Below the pieces are notes generated by a model. The model did not search any database. It was not told the origin of the DNA and saw nothing but the letters and a program-made list of their open reading frames with translations. The position numbers were made by a program, and so were the translations under genes. Positions 1 through 9,302 of a stretch of DNA of 39,095 nucleotides are shown in pieces (positions within the stretch are counted from its first letter, which is position 1; every line of letters begins with the position of its first letter). Source of the stretch: Bacillus stratosphericus (GTDB lineage Bacteria; Bacillota; Bacilli; Bacillales; Bacillaceae); NCBI RefSeq assembly GCF_020524495.1, contig NZ_JAIVLB010000028.1:1-39095 (forward strand), read 5' to 3'.

Positions 1-76
1 TTGTTGGAATCCCTATTAACTTCATTCGAACGGCCTCTTCTTTTACGCTAATCGGATAACTTACTCTTTTTTTCAT
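1..76 (-). CDS. IS3-family transposase OrfA, N-terminal part (partial)
   Basis: An ATG at 76 on the minus strand follows GGAGGTG and opens a frame of 25 codons that runs off the window. It begins MKKRVSYPISVKEEAVRMKL, the usual start of the helix-turn-helix OrfA protein of IS3-group transposases, which binds the terminal repeats. No stop or frameshift is visible in the part that can be seen, unlike the broken copies at 11.9 kb and 28.9 kb. Whether the element is intact cannot be judged here. Confidence 0.65.
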   Translation of the reverse strand, partial: MKKRVSYPISVKEEAVRMKLIGIPT

Positions 77-168
77 ACAAAAACACCTCCAAATTGTTTT
101 CAGGTATGCTATACCCGATTTTCAACTTAAAGGTGTTTTTATTTGTCTCATATTATGGGGTCAGTCTC
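1..168 (-). mobile_element. IS3-family element, OrfA-proximal end (cut by window start)
   Basis: The terminal sequence, read on the minus strand, begins GACTGACCCCATAATATGAG and continues into a T/A-rich leader with GGAGGTG before an ATG. The same end recurs at about 29067 (minus) and 11824 (plus), so this is one of three copies of one IS type. Only the OrfA side of the element lies in the window. The similarity among copies is seen directly; the IS3 assignment comes from the OrfA and OrfB fragments. Confidence 0.7.
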
Positions 169-324
169 TCTAAGGGGCGGTTTTTTTGTAATGGGAATGG
201 CACGGTCATAGATTCAGATCACCACCGTATATCATATCGGAGATTCATTCCTTATAATGGAGCCTAAGCGAAAGAGCATTCGAAGGGAATCTAGGTGAAC
301 TAAAATGAAAATCAACACGTACTG

Positions 325-1170
325 TCATTGAAGAAACAATTTCAATTGATCTGCTACTCTTAGGACGGCAGGCTCTTCACACATCTCTAAATTTGTCAGC
401 ATCCCTTGAATGACAGGCTTACGAGGCTCGTCTTTTGTCAGTTCTTCTTCAATCACTTCAATGGATACAAGGGTATCATCACAAAGCATATAATCAAGCT
501 TTAACAGTCGGATCTCTTCTTGAAGGGAAGCGGCATTCGGCGCTTCATCTTCCCAAATGGTTTGCTTAAGAATCGGCTTCGTATTAGAACGAAGAATCCC
601 ATTAACCAAATCATCAAATCGATCGAGAATAAAGGAAGAGAGCTCATCACATGATAATTGCATCTGATCTTGTAAAAGCAGTACCTGCACATACGATTGG
701 ATGATTCCTTGAATCATGACTGACAGGTCAGTTATATATGGTTCGATTTTTTGTCCATACGTGGTCAAGATGGAAATTTGGATTGCATCATTCATTTGCT
801 TTTTCACAGTTTTAGAATACTTTTTAATCTGCTTATTTTTCGGGATAACATTCTCGCTGAGGATCAAAATGATAAAATCTTTATTCTCCGCAAAATGCTG
901 GAACTGTTCAGCGATTTGTTTCTGAAAAATCTCTCTAGGTGCCAAATGTTGATTTTCTTTTCGAATCTTATCAATGCTTTGCATAGAAGTGTCGATATAA
1001 TATTCGAACGCTCGGTTGAAAAGTTGTTCTTTTGATTTGAAATGCAAATAAAATGCGCCTTTCGATATTTCGCATTCATCTGCAATTTCCTGAATGGTCG
1101 TAGAAGAAAACCCCTTTTTAGCAAACAACTGAATGCTTGCTTTAATGATTTTTTCTTTTTTTTCGTTCAT
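325..1170 (-). CDS. yerO: TetR-family regulator YerO, likely repressor of swrC
   Basis: The 281-residue protein has a TetR DNA-binding domain at about residues 5-50, with the hallmark order TIQEIADECEISKGAFYLHF, followed by a long helical ligand-binding domain. It is transcribed divergently from swrC, as yerO is from swrC (yerP) in B. subtilis, where the protein is of similar length. The ATG at 1170 has AAGGGG upstream. A TGAC-rich repeat in the shared intergenic region is a plausible operator. Repression of the RND exporter, and perhaps of its own gene, is inferred from family and orientation. The inducing ligand cannot be read from the sequence. Confidence 0.85.
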   Translation of the reverse strand: MNEKKEKIIKASIQLFAKKGFSSTTIQEIADECEISKGAFYLHFKSKEQLFNRAFEYYIDTSMQSIDKIRKENQHLAPREIFQKQIAEQFQHFAENKDFIILILSENVIPKNKQIKKYSKTVKKQMNDAIQISILTTYGQKIEPYITDLSVMIQGIIQSYVQVLLLQDQMQLSCDELSSFILDRFDDLVNGILRSNTKPILKQTIWEDEAPNAASLQEEIRLLKLDYMLCDDTLVSIEVIEEELTKDEPRKPVIQGMLTNLEMCEEPAVLRVADQLKLFLQ

Positions 1171-1261
1171 GAAATAAGGCCCCTTCAGCTTTAGAATGTT
1201 ACGTCAAACGCAAGTGAAATGGTTGACGGCATTGTATATCACCGTTTATTATGATATAGAA

Positions 1262-1275
1262 TGACCAGTCAGTCA
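1262..1275. promoter_or_regulatory. Candidate TetR (YerO) operator
   Basis: TGACCAGTCAGTCA lies between the divergent yerO and swrC genes, about 25 bases before the swrC start. It contains overlapping TGAC/GTCA half-sites with dyad symmetry of the kind bound by TetR-family repressors. A -35-like TTGACG lies at 1223-1228, but no well-spaced -10 is convincing. The site is seen; its use by YerO is inference. Confidence 0.5.
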
Positions 1276-1301
1276 ATACATAAAGGAAAATGGAGGACAT
1301 A

Positions 1302-4300
1302 ATGAATTCGATCATCAATTTTGTATTAAAGAATAAGTTCGCTGTATGGCTCATGACGATTATCGTAACAGTTGCTGGTCTATATGCCGGATTGAATATG
1401 AAACAAGAATCAATCCCGAATATTAACACGCCAATCATTACGGTTTCTACAATGTATCCTGGCGCAACACCGGATGAAGTATCAGATAAGGTGACCGATC
1501 CAATCGAGAAGTCTATTCAAAACCTTAATGGGGTCAATGTGGTCAAATCCAATTCTTTCGAGAACGCTTCATCGATTCAAGTCGAGTACGATTACAACAA
1601 AGACATGGATGAAGCAAAGAAGGAAGTTGAAGATGCCATTAGCAATATCAATTTTCCTGAAAATGCAGAAAAACCAAAAATCGCACGCTTTAGTATCAAT
1701 GCGATTCCAATCTTAGCACTCAGTGTCTCTGGAGACAAAGAATCATTAGAAGACCTCACAAAAAAAGTCGAAGATGTCCTTGTTCCTTCACTTGAAGGAT
1801 TAGATGGCGTATCTTCTGTAGAAGCTTCAGGGCAGCAAATCAAAGAAGTAGAATTTTCTTTTAAACAAAAGAAATTGAAAGAATACGGTTTAGATGAAGA
1901 AACAGTCCAAAACATGATCAAAGCCTCTGATGTGAATGTACCATTAGGTTTGTACACATTCGGGAACAAGCAAAAATCAGTGGTAGTGGACGGTAATATT
2001 TTAAGCGTTAAAGATTTGAAAAATATGCGAATTCCTATCACACCAAGTACAAGCGGCAGTACGGGAAGCGCTGGAGCTGGAGCATCTTCTAGCGGCCCAG
2101 GAAATGCAGGTGCTGAGCAGCAGGCTGGAAGTCTAAGTCAGCAGCAAGCAGGTGGAAGTTCTGCAAGTCAATCTGTAGAATTGCCGACAATCAAGCTTTC
2201 TGACATTGCGGATATTAAAGTCGTCAAGGATGCAGAATCAATTTCTAGAACAAATGGGAAAGACAGTATCGGTCTGCAAATTGTGAAAGGCTCTGATGCC
2301 AACACAGTGAGTGTGGCAGAAGAAGTCACAAAAGAGCTTGAGAAGTTCAAGAAAGATAACAAAGGAATCAAAGTAAGTACCACATATGATCAAGCAGAAC
2401 CGATTAAAGAGTCTGTCAGCACAATGCTAAATAAGGCGATCATCGGGGCGATCTTTGCGATCATTATTATTCTATTGTTCCTTAGAGATATCAAATCAAC
2501 ATTAATCTCGGTTATTTCAATTCCGTTATCTCTGTTGATCGCTGTTTTAATCTTAAATCAGCTGGATATCACATTGAATATCATGACACTTGGTGCGATG
2601 ACCGTGGCCATCGGCCGTGTTGTCGATGACTCCATTGTGGTCATAGAAAACATCTATCGACGAATGGCATTAAAGAATGAACCATTAAAAGGCAAAGCAC
2701 TCGTCAGAGAAGCCACAAAAGAAATGTTTATCCCTATCATGTCTTCGACGATTGTCACAATTGCGGTGTTCTTACCGTTAGCACTTGTGGGTGGAATGAT
2801 TGGTGAACTGTTCATCCCATTTGCATTAACCATTGTGTTTGCTTTACTTGCTTCACTGCTTGTAGCCATTACGATTGTTCCAATGATGGCACACAGTCTG
2901 TTTAAAAAGAACCTGTATGGAAAAGCGAAAAAGGTAAAAGAACATAAACCAAGCAAGCTGGCCATCGGTTATAGACGTGTACTCAATTGGACACTCAACC
3001 ATAAATGGATTACATCAGGAATTGCAATTCTTATGTTAGTTGGAAGCTTATTCTTAGCCCCACTTGTCGGTGTCAGCTTCTTACCACAGGAATCAGAAAA
3101 AACGGCGATGGTGACATACACACCTGAACCTGGACAAACGAGAGAACAAGCAATAGATGAAACGAAAAAAGCAGAAGAATACTTAATGAAACGTGACCAT
3201 GTCAACACGGTTCAATATTCACTAGGTTCTTCAAATGCCTTAACAGCAAGTGTAGGCGGGAACTCGAACGGTGCACTATTCTTCGTACAATTTGATGATG
3301 ATACACCGAATTTTGATAAAGAAAAAGATCGAGTGGTCAAAGCACTGCAAGACAAAGCGTCTAAAGGGGAATGGAAATCACAAGACTTCTCATCTGCTGG
3401 TGCAAGCAATACAGTGACGTACTATGTGTACGGTGACAAAGCAAGTGATATTGAAGGCACAGTAAAAGATGTCGAAACCATTTTAAAAGATGAGAAAAAC
3501 CTAAAAAACGTCAGCACAAGTTTATCTGAGAAATACGATGAATATACGTTTAATGCAGATCAAGAAAAGCTGGCGAAGCTAGGGCTAACAGCTTCACAAA
3601 TCGCACAGGCGATTGCTCCTCAAAATAGTGAAACAACATTGACGAAAGTAACAGAGGACGGCAAAGAACTTGATGTGAAGCTTCAAACGGAAAAAAATGA
3701 ATATAAGAGCAAAAAAGATCTAGAGAATAAAAAAATCACAACACCAACAGGTCAAGAAGTTCGAATTGGTGATGTTGTTGATGTGAAAAATGGCACGACA
3801 GCAAATACTGTGACCAAACGTGATGGGAAAATCTACGCAGAAGTGTCTGGTGATATGACAACAGACGACGTAACAAGTGTGACGAAAAATGTTCAGAAGA
3901 AAGTCGATGAGCTTGATCTGAAATCTGGCGTAACGATTGACACAGGCGGCGTGAGTGCGGATATTCAAGAATCCTTTACGCAGCTAGGCCTTGCGATGCT
4001 TGCAGCGATTGCTATTGTGTATCTCGTTCTTGTCATCACATTTGGCGGAGGTCTGGCACCATTTGCGATTCTCTTCTCACTGCCGTTTACGATTATTGGC
4101 GCACTCGTTGGGTTGTTTGTAGCGAAAGAAACCATCAGCTTAAACGCCATGATTGGGTTGCTTATGCTGATCGGAATTGTTGTGACAAATGCCATTGTCT
4201 TGATTGACCGAGTGATTCATAAAGAACAAGAAGGGCTATCAACAAGAGAAGCTTTACTTGAAGCAGGAACAACAAGATTACGTCCAATCTTAATGACTGC

Positions 4301-4496
4301 ACTTGCAACGATTGGTGCACTACTGCCACTTGCATTAGGCTTTGAAGGTGGAAGCCAGATCGTATCAAAAGGACTTGGTGTCACTGTAATTGGTGGATTA
4401 ACAAGTTCGACACTTCTCACACTGGTGATCGTGCCAATTGTGTATGAAATCTTAAGTAAAATTAGACGTAAGAAGAAGTACGTAGAGGAAGAGTAA
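1302..4496 (+). CDS. swrC: RND-family exporter SwrC (surfactin-type lipopeptide export)
   Basis: This 1064-residue protein is an inner-membrane RND pump of the HAE/AcrB type. A first membrane helix follows the start, then a periplasmic-type porter domain, six helices in the middle (about 375-535, with the conserved GRVVDDSIVVIENIYRR segment), a second porter domain and six C-terminal helices. B. subtilis SwrC (YerP) gives surfactin self-resistance and supports swarming; pumilacidin would be the likely substrate in this group (inference). I chose the ATG at 1302 rather than the one at 1290 because GGAGG at 1292-1296 is correctly placed for it and the protein then begins MNSIINF like its homologue. 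A low-complexity Gly/Ser/Ala/Gln insert occupies about residues 246-292 of the first porter domain. Confidence 0.93.
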   Translation: MNSIINFVLKNKFAVWLMTIIVTVAGLYAGLNMKQESIPNINTPIITVSTMYPGATPDEVSDKVTDPIEKSIQNLNGVNVVKSNSFENASSIQVEYDYNKDMDEAKKEVEDAISNINFPENAEKPKIARFSINAIPILALSVSGDKESLEDLTKKVEDVLVPSLEGLDGVSSVEASGQQIKEVEFSFKQKKLKEYGLDEETVQNMIKASDVNVPLGLYTFGNKQKSVVVDGNILSVKDLKNMRIPITPSTSGSTGSAGAGASSSGPGNAGAEQQAGSLSQQQAGGSSASQSVELPTIKLSDIADIKVVKDAESISRTNGKDSIGLQIVKGSDANTVSVAEEVTKELEKFKKDNKGIKVSTTYDQAEPIKESVSTMLNKAIIGAIFAIIIILLFLRDIKSTLISVISIPLSLLIAVLILNQLDITLNIMTLGAMTVAIGRVVDDSIVVIENIYRRMALKNEPLKGKALVREATKEMFIPIMSSTIVTIAVFLPLALVGGMIGELFIPFALTIVFALLASLLVAITIVPMMAHSLFKKNLYGKAKKVKEHKPSKLAIGYRRVLNWTLNHKWITSGIAILMLVGSLFLAPLVGVSFLPQESEKTAMVTYTPEPGQTREQAIDETKKAEEYLMKRDHVNTVQYSLGSSNALTASVGGNSNGALFFVQFDDDTPNFDKEKDRVVKALQDKASKGEWKSQDFSSAGASNTVTYYVYGDKASDIEGTVKDVETILKDEKNLKNVSTSLSEKYDEYTFNADQEKLAKLGLTASQIAQAIAPQNSETTLTKVTEDGKELDVKLQTEKNEYKSKKDLENKKITTPTGQEVRIGDVVDVKNGTTANTVTKRDGKIYAEVSGDMTTDDVTSVTKNVQKKVDELDLKSGVTIDTGGVSADIQESFTQLGLAMLAAIAIVYLVLVITFGGGLAPFAILFSLPFTIIGALVGLFVAKETISLNAMIGLLMLIGIVVTNAIVLIDRVIHKEQEGLSTREALLEAGTTRLRPILMTALATIGALLPLALGFEGGSQIVSKGLGVTVIGGLTSSTLLTLVIVPIVYEILSKIRRKKKYVEEE

Positions 4497-4503
4497 GAGG
4501 AAG

Positions 4504-4527
4504 CCCCGCTCATTGGCGGGGTTTTTT
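4504..4527 (+). terminator. Terminator of swrC, overlapping the end of the facing gene
   Basis: CCCCGC (4504-4509) pairs with GCGGGG (4516-4521) and is followed by six T. The loop holds the stop codon (4510-4512, minus strand) of the convergent nucleoside hydrolase. On the minus strand no T-run follows, so it should work mainly for swrC. Confidence 0.85.
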
Positions 4528-5478
4528 ATTTGAAATTTGACAAACAGCTCTTCTCATAAGCTCTTCAAATGCTTGGAAAAATGCATCCCGATCGACATGG
4601 TCGATCACTTGAATTGATTTTCCATCTGGATGCTCTTCGGTGCGTCCTTGCTTTGGTGATTCGGTGTAAACGATCGCACTCATTTCCTTTAAACGAGTAA
4701 ATGAGGAGGAAGCAAGAGTAATCGTTGTGAGCACATCCCATAAGTAATAAGTTGAGTTGGTCTCGTGATGAATGAGCGGGGGACAAAAGGCATAGCACTG
4801 TCCAATAAAATCAATTCCGATGTGAGAACGGAGGGAGGCCCAGCGCTGGCGCACATCAAGTGTAAGAGGGACTTGATTCGTGCTTTCAAGTGCGACCATT
4901 TCAATGGGAAAACGCTCCTGAAAGACCGTGCTGACAGCATAAGGATCCCAAAACGCATTCCACTCTGCTGTTCCATCATGCTCGGGTTCTTCGACATTGC
5001 CTTTTTCAAGGAATGTGCCGCCCATCCACACTAGTTTCTCAATTTTATTTGAGATGGAGGGATCTTCTTCTAAGGCGCGTGCAAGGTCTGTGAGCGGACC
5101 TGTAAAGAGCAGGGTGACAGGTTCTGTTGACTTTTTAACTGTTTCAATCAGATGTAGATGTGAAGGAAGCTTGGATACTTTCGTATCAACAGCGCCTTTT
5201 TCATTTAAAATCGGAAGTGCATCGACATAAAAGGCATGCATGCGCCATTCCTTTGGAAATGGATTGACACCTCTAGAATTGGAAGCAGCGACTTCAATCT
5301 CATAAGGACTAAATCGATCAATGATTTTTTGAGACGCACTCAGTGCAGGCTCTAAATAACAATCAGCAGGAATCACAGACATTCCAATGATTTTTAGATG
5401 CTCCATTTGAAGAAGCAGAAATAAGGAGACGAGGTCATCAACACCGCCGTCATGGTTGAAATAGATAGGCTTTTTCAT
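4510..5478 (-). CDS. Inosine-uridine-type nucleoside hydrolase
   Basis: The 322-residue protein matches the IunH family, which cleaves the N-glycosidic bond of ribonucleosides for salvage in the cytoplasm. The N-terminal FNHDGGVDDL fits the family's calcium-binding Asp cluster, usually DxDPGxDD, with the Pro replaced by Gly. The segment LLFTGPLTDLARAL and the later WMGG are the usual inner motifs, and a C-terminal WDVLT fits the second metal-binding region. It has its own start at 5478 with AAGGATGG upstream and faces swrC. The substrate base is not predictable. It appears to be an additional gene between swrC and dgkB compared with the order I recall for B. subtilis. Confidence 0.8.
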   Translation of the reverse strand: MKKPIYFNHDGGVDDLVSLFLLLQMEHLKIIGMSVIPADCYLEPALSASQKIIDRFSPYEIEVAASNSRGVNPFPKEWRMHAFYVDALPILNEKGAVDTKVSKLPSHLHLIETVKKSTEPVTLLFTGPLTDLARALEEDPSISNKIEKLVWMGGTFLEKGNVEEPEHDGTAEWNAFWDPYAVSTVFQERFPIEMVALESTNQVPLTLDVRQRWASLRSHIGIDFIGQCYAFCPPLIHHETNSTYYLWDVLTTITLASSSFTRLKEMSAIVYTESPKQGRTEEHPDGKSIQVIDHVDRDAFFQAFEELMRRAVCQISNKKPRQ

Positions 5479-5577
5479 CGCATACCATCCTTTTCAGCGT
5501 TTTCTTTTATCTTATCAGAATGATTTCTTGCTTAGGGAGATGCGCCATGAGATTTCAAATATTAGGTGGGTGTTCTG

Positions 5578-5605
5578 TTGCCATTTTCAAAACTCATAGT
5601 ATAAT
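5578..5605 (+). promoter_or_regulatory. Sigma-A promoter of dgkB
   Basis: TTGCCA at 5578-5583 and a perfect TATAAT at 5600-5605 are separated by 16 bases. They lie about 55 bases before the dgkB start codon. Confidence 0.7.
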
Positions 5606-5660
5606 TAAAGGTTGTTAGTGGTGAAAATAGATTGCATAATGAATATAGGATGATGATGAA

Positions 5661-6569
5661 ATGAAACGTGCTCGAATTATATACAATCCGACATCTGGGC
5701 GTGAACTCTTCAAGAAGAATTTACCGCAGGTTTTGCAAAAATTTGAACAAGTTGGCTATGAAACATCTTGTCATGCGACGACATGTGCAGGAGATGCGAC
5801 ACAAGCAGCAGAAAAAGCCGCACAGAGAGAATTTGATTTAATTGTAGCAGCAGGTGGAGACGGTACGATCAATGAAGTCGTCAATGGACTAGCGCCGCTT
5901 GAAAAAAGACCAAAATTAGGAATCATTCCAGTGGGAACAACAAATGACTTCGCAAGAGCACTTGGCATACCAAGAGAAGATATTTTAAAAGCGACAGATG
6001 CCATTATTGATGGTGTAGCGATGCCGCTTGATATCGGTAAAGTCAATGGACATTATTTTATTAATATTGCTGGCGGCGGCCGGTTAACAGAGTTGACTTA
6101 TGAGGTGCCTAGTAAGTTGAAGACAATGCTAGGACAGCTTGCTTATTATTTGAAAGGCATGGAGATGCTTCCTTCCATCCGCCCGACAGAAGTCGAAATT
6201 GAATATGACGGCAAATTGTTTCATGGAGAAATCATGCTGTTTCTTGTTTCACTAACAAACTCAGTAGGCGGCTTTGAAAAGCTGGCACCAGATTCTATTT
6301 TAGATGACGGTATGTTTGACCTGATTATTTTAAAGAAGGTTAACCTAGCAGAAGCCATTCGAGTGGTCAGTCTTGCACTTCGAGGCGAGCATATTCATGA
6401 TAACAATGTCATCTACGCAAAAGCGAATCGCGTAAAGGTAGATGTAAAAGATAAAATGCAATTAAATTTAGATGGTGAATACGGCGGCATGCTGCCAGGT
6501 GAATTTGAAAACCTGTATCGCCATATTGAATTTATTGTGCCAAAAGCAACAGCTGAAAAAATAGGGTGA
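5661..6569 (+). CDS. dgkB: Diacylglycerol kinase DgkB
   Basis: The 302-residue protein is a soluble lipid kinase of the DAGK catalytic family. It phosphorylates diacylglycerol released by lipoteichoic acid synthesis so the lipid can re-enter phospholipid synthesis. The nucleotide-binding loop is [16 protein letters not shown] (about residues 58-73), followed by [16 protein letters not shown] (about 90-105), both classical for the family. The C-terminal half is the beta-sandwich domain with LNLDGE. Length equals that of B. subtilis DgkB (YerQ). The gene stands between its own promoter and terminator, upstream of rlmCD as in B. subtilis. Confidence 0.93.
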   Translation: MKRARIIYNPTSGRELFKKNLPQVLQKFEQVGYETSCHATTCAGDATQAAEKAAQREFDLIVAAGGDGTINEVVNGLAPLEKRPKLGIIPVGTTNDFARALGIPREDILKATDAIIDGVAMPLDIGKVNGHYFINIAGGGRLTELTYEVPSKLKTMLGQLAYYLKGMEMLPSIRPTEVEIEYDGKLFHGEIMLFLVSLTNSVGGFEKLAPDSILDDGMFDLIILKKVNLAEAIRVVSLALRGEHIHDNNVIYAKANRVKVDVKDKMQLNLDGEYGGMLPGEFENLYRHIEFIVPKATAEKIG

Positions 6570-6575
6570 AGACTC

Positions 6576-6607
6576 AACTTGGTTCCTTATGGCGACCAAG
6601 TTTTTCT
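6576..6607 (+). terminator. Terminator after dgkB
   Basis: AACTTGGT (6576-6583) pairs with ACCAAGTT (6595-6602) around an 11-base loop, and the 3' side runs into TTTTTC. It ends about 24 bases before the rlmCD start. Confidence 0.75.
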
Positions 6608-6630
6608 TTGCAAATGAGGTGATAAAATTG

Positions 6631-8016
6631 GTGAAAATGAAACCGCCTGTTCAAAAAAATGAATATTACAATGTAACCTTCGAAGATTTAACGCACGAAG
6701 GTGCAGGAGTAGCGAAAATTGAGGGTTTCCCTGTGTTTGTACCGAATGCCCTTCCTGACGAGCAAGGGAAAATCAAAGTCACACGTGTCAAAAAAGGATT
6801 TGCTTTTGGACGACTCATGGAGCTGACAAAGGAAAGTCAGCACAGGCAAGATGCGCCATGTCCTATCTATAAGCAGTGCGGAGGCTGTCAAATTCAGCAC
6901 ATGAGCTATGAAGGTCAGCTGCTTTTTAAACAGAAACAAGTAAAGGACGTATTGGAGCGGATCGGCAAGCTTGATATGAGCCGTGTAAAAGTTCATCCTG
7001 TACTCGGCATGGAAGACCCTTGGAATTACCGAAACAAAGCACAAGTACCAGTTGGCGAACGGGAAGGCGGACTTGTTGCAGGATTTTATCAGCAGCGTAC
7101 CCATGAAATCATTGATATGGAAAAATGCTTGATCCAGCAATCAGAAAATGACGAAGTGGTACAGGCAGTAAAAGACATCTGCAATGCGTTTGGCATTAAA
7201 GCATATAACGAAGAGCGGCACAAAGGCTGGCTGCGTCATGTCATGGTTCGCTACGGCATGGCAACAGGTGAAATGATGGTTGTGTTTGTCACAAGAACGG
7301 CTGATTTTCCGCAAAAGCAACAGGTGATTGAGCAGATTATAGCACGCTTCCCACACGTTCGGTCAATTGTGCAAAACGTGAATTCAAAGAAGACAAATGT
7401 CATTTTCGGAGACGAAACGACCGTTTTATGGGGAGAAGAATACATTTATGACACGATTGGCGACATCAAATTTGCCATTTCACCCCGCTCGTTTTATCAA
7501 GTGAATCCAACTCAAACAAAGGTGCTTTACGACAAAGCGCTTGAATATGCCGAGCTGCAAGGAAAAGAAACCGTGATTGATGCATACTGCGGAATTGGTA
7601 CGATTTCCTTGTTTCTCGCACAAAAAGCGGGCAGAGTATATGGCGTAGAAATTGTGCCAGAAGCGATTGAAGATGCAAAACGCAATGCTGTATTGAACGG
7701 AATCAACAACGTCGAATTCGCAGTTGGCGAAGCAGAAACTGTTATCCCAAACTGGTACAAAGAAGGCATCATAGCAGATACGCTAGTTGTTGATCCGCCA
7801 AGAAAAGGCTGTGACGAAGCACTGCTTGACACCATTTTAAAGATGAAACCAAACCGAGTTGTTTATGTTTCCTGTAATCCTGGGACGCTAGCTCGTGATT
7901 TGCGAATTCTTGAAGATGGCGGGTATGTGACGGAGGAAGTGCAGCCTGTGGATATGTTTCCGCATACTTCACATGTGGAATGTGTGGCACAACTTATTTT
8001 AAAAGAAGACAACTAA
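6631..8016 (+). CDS. rlmCD: 23S rRNA m5U methyltransferase RlmCD
   Basis: With a GTG start at 6631 the protein has 461 residues and begins [13 protein letters not shown], as I recall for B. subtilis YefA. GAGGTGAT at 6616-6623 supports this region; an in-frame TTG at 6628 is the alternative. An N-terminal TRAM domain (about 6-65) is followed by the iron-sulfur cysteines in [10 protein letters not shown] (about 77-86) and a further Cys near 165. The SAM-binding domain holds [14 protein letters not shown], and the catalytic end has [12 protein letters not shown] and [13 protein letters not shown] with the nucleophilic Cys. RlmCD methylates U747 and U1939 of 23S rRNA using SAM. A weak hairpin with a T-run follows at about 8023-8045. 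Confidence 0.93.
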   Translation: MKMKPPVQKNEYYNVTFEDLTHEGAGVAKIEGFPVFVPNALPDEQGKIKVTRVKKGFAFGRLMELTKESQHRQDAPCPIYKQCGGCQIQHMSYEGQLLFKQKQVKDVLERIGKLDMSRVKVHPVLGMEDPWNYRNKAQVPVGEREGGLVAGFYQQRTHEIIDMEKCLIQQSENDEVVQAVKDICNAFGIKAYNEERHKGWLRHVMVRYGMATGEMMVVFVTRTADFPQKQQVIEQIIARFPHVRSIVQNVNSKKTNVIFGDETTVLWGEEYIYDTIGDIKFAISPRSFYQVNPTQTKVLYDKALEYAELQGKETVIDAYCGIGTISLFLAQKAGRVYGVEIVPEAIEDAKRNAVLNGINNVEFAVGEAETVIPNWYKEGIIADTLVVDPPRKGCDEALLDTILKMKPNRVVYVSCNPGTLARDLRILEDGGYVTEEVQPVDMFPHTSHVECVAQLILKEDN

Positions 8017-8039
8017 CCCCTTTAGGTGTTGCCTACTTT

Positions 8040-8301
8040 TTTTTCTTGTAGCAGATTAAAAAAGCTATATTGAATATGAAAAGTACCATGAACTTATAGG
8101 TGATTTTCTCAACCATAGAATGCAGAATCTGCGGTTTTAGTTCTTTAAAATTAAGACCGATTTGAATTTCTACCCTGTATTTATTATGTAGTCCACACAT
8201 TCTTGAAATTTCCCATCAAATTCAGTTTTTGATTTGAAGTTGCTTAACCCTTTTGTCGGTAACTCGCGGTATTCAACCAGTTTCTTCTTTTTGAATGTCA
8301 T
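8040..8301 (-). pseudogene. Broken ORF, possibly the end of a serine recombinase
   Basis: A minus-strand frame opens at 8301 with MTFKKKKLVEYRELPTKG and stops at 8170. The adjacent frame continues as VEIQIGLNFKELKPQILHSM followed by VEKITY. The latter resembles the 'LTPEIL..LIEKI' tail of large serine recombinases, and in B. subtilis a recombinase gene (yefB) neighbours rlmCD. Only a short piece remains and the start RBS is poor, so the assignment is tentative. Confidence 0.3.
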
Positions 8302-8678
8302 TTTCGGTATAGAGGTCTACTAGCTTGTTAATTCGAAAGGTCTCTATTTATAAAAATATCATGCTATTTAGAGTAAAGGAAAACCCATATTTGAAATAAT
8401 TGTTATTAAAAGGAAAGTGAAAAAGGATTATTGGATTTTAAGAAAAGTTATAGTATTGGTTTTTTGGGGGGACAATAGTGAGCTTTTGATGCAGGTAATT
8501 CTAAATCCTCTCCTCCACTTCTCGGTAGTACTACTTGAAACTCGTTTATTGATTTAATTGCCAAATATGGTATCTCACTTTCTTCGCGATAATTTCCATT
8601 GAGAGAATGTAAGGTGCGAGGGTGTATGGAGTTAACAAGGGATGGTTTAATGGTAAGGGGAAGCAGCAAGAAGTGAAG
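8302..8678. other. Non-coding or unreadable stretch at the prophage edge
   Basis: I see no supported gene here. A minus-strand open frame of 96 codons (8448-8738) has no RBS and runs across the HNH remnant, so I do not call it. The sequence is probably degraded phage DNA. Confidence 0.4.
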
Positions 8679-8685
8679 TATTACA

Positions 8686-8718
8686 ACAGACATGTTCGAG
8701 GCAAGAACATGTCTGTTT
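8686..8718. repeat. Perfect 13-bp inverted repeat
   Basis: AACAGACATGTTC (8686-8698) is an exact inverted copy of GAACATGTCTGTT (8706-8718), with a 7-base loop. No T-run follows on either strand, so it is not a typical terminator. It lies inside the HNH remnant and may have arisen by mutation during decay. Confidence 0.6.
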
Positions 8719-8873
8719 AAAACAAGATCGTGTCGCACCTACTGACATGGTTCATCACATAGTGGAACTAAAACAGGAATGGAACAAGCATGTGTAATAG
8801 CTGTCAAAACAAGGTTGGCAAGCGAGGGTCATAATAGGTACCCCACCCCGGTATAGAAAATGGCTTCGTAAAG
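8700..8873 (+). pseudogene. HNH endonuclease remnant (phage packaging module)
   Basis: The plus-strand frame from 8706 reads EHVCLKQDRVAPTDMVHHIV followed by ELKQEWNKHV and two stops at 8796-8801. This is the central HNH pattern of phage homing-type endonucleases that stand just before the small terminase, with Cys-x-x-x-x-D-R and P-x-D-M-V-H-H-I. A third frame, AVKTRLASEG, may be the tail. The N-terminal half is unreadable. The position before a TerS remnant supports the call. Confidence 0.6.
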
Positions 8874-9000
8874 ATCGGTGGGCCGTCGTCTACAAACAAA
8901 CACCGCTTTTCAAAGTTTCTGAAAACACGAAAAACCTCCTCGGTGAAAATACCGAGAGGGCTTGATACGACTGAATTTGTTGTTAATTTGATCATAGCAT
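8820..9000. other. Interval between HNH and TerS remnants, candidate old cos region
   Basis: In phages with an HNH gene next to a P27-type terminase, the cohesive-end site lies in this interval. Here it holds a C-rich stretch (GGTACCCCACCCCGGTA, 8838-8854) and a hairpin with stem CTCGGT/ACCGAG (8939-8956). Both features are seen; a role in packaging is inferred from gene order only. Confidence 0.25.
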
Positions 9001-9056
9001 GATTTTGTTCAAAAACAAGCACAAATTTTAAAAAACTGAATTGGAATGGAGGGATT

Positions 9057-9302
9057 GTGCCCAGGCCTGCAAAATACGCAATGTTTCAAATAATACAAGG
9101 TAACCCAAACAAGAAAAATACTGACGAGTTGGCAATGCATGCTGAACAAGAACAGAAAATGAAAATGTGATCGGATAATAATAAACATCCCACTTGGCTA
9201 GATAAGATCGCTAAAAAGGAATTCAAACGAATTGCTAAGTTATTAAAAGAAGTTGAAATTAGCCAAAGATTATCGGGTGAAGCGTATCCCTTGCGTCACT
9301 GT
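9057..9302 (+). pseudogene. Phage terminase small subunit (P27 family), broken
   Basis: A GTG at 9057 after GGAGGG opens MPRPAKYAMFQIIQGNPNKK. The frame meets a TGA at 9168-9170 and continues as SDNNKHPTWLDKIAKKEFKR followed by IAKLLKEVEI. The pattern of GNPxK near the start and 'P.WLD..AKKEFKR' is that of P27-type small terminases, which recognise the packaging site of cos phages. Family resemblance is lost after about 9257, and the frame stops at 9322, so at most the first 70 codons of about 150 remain. Confidence 0.7.

Noticed and set aside
8448..8738. 96-codon minus-strand ORF
   Set aside because: It has no RBS and is antisense to the HNH remnant; an open frame of this length occurs by chance.
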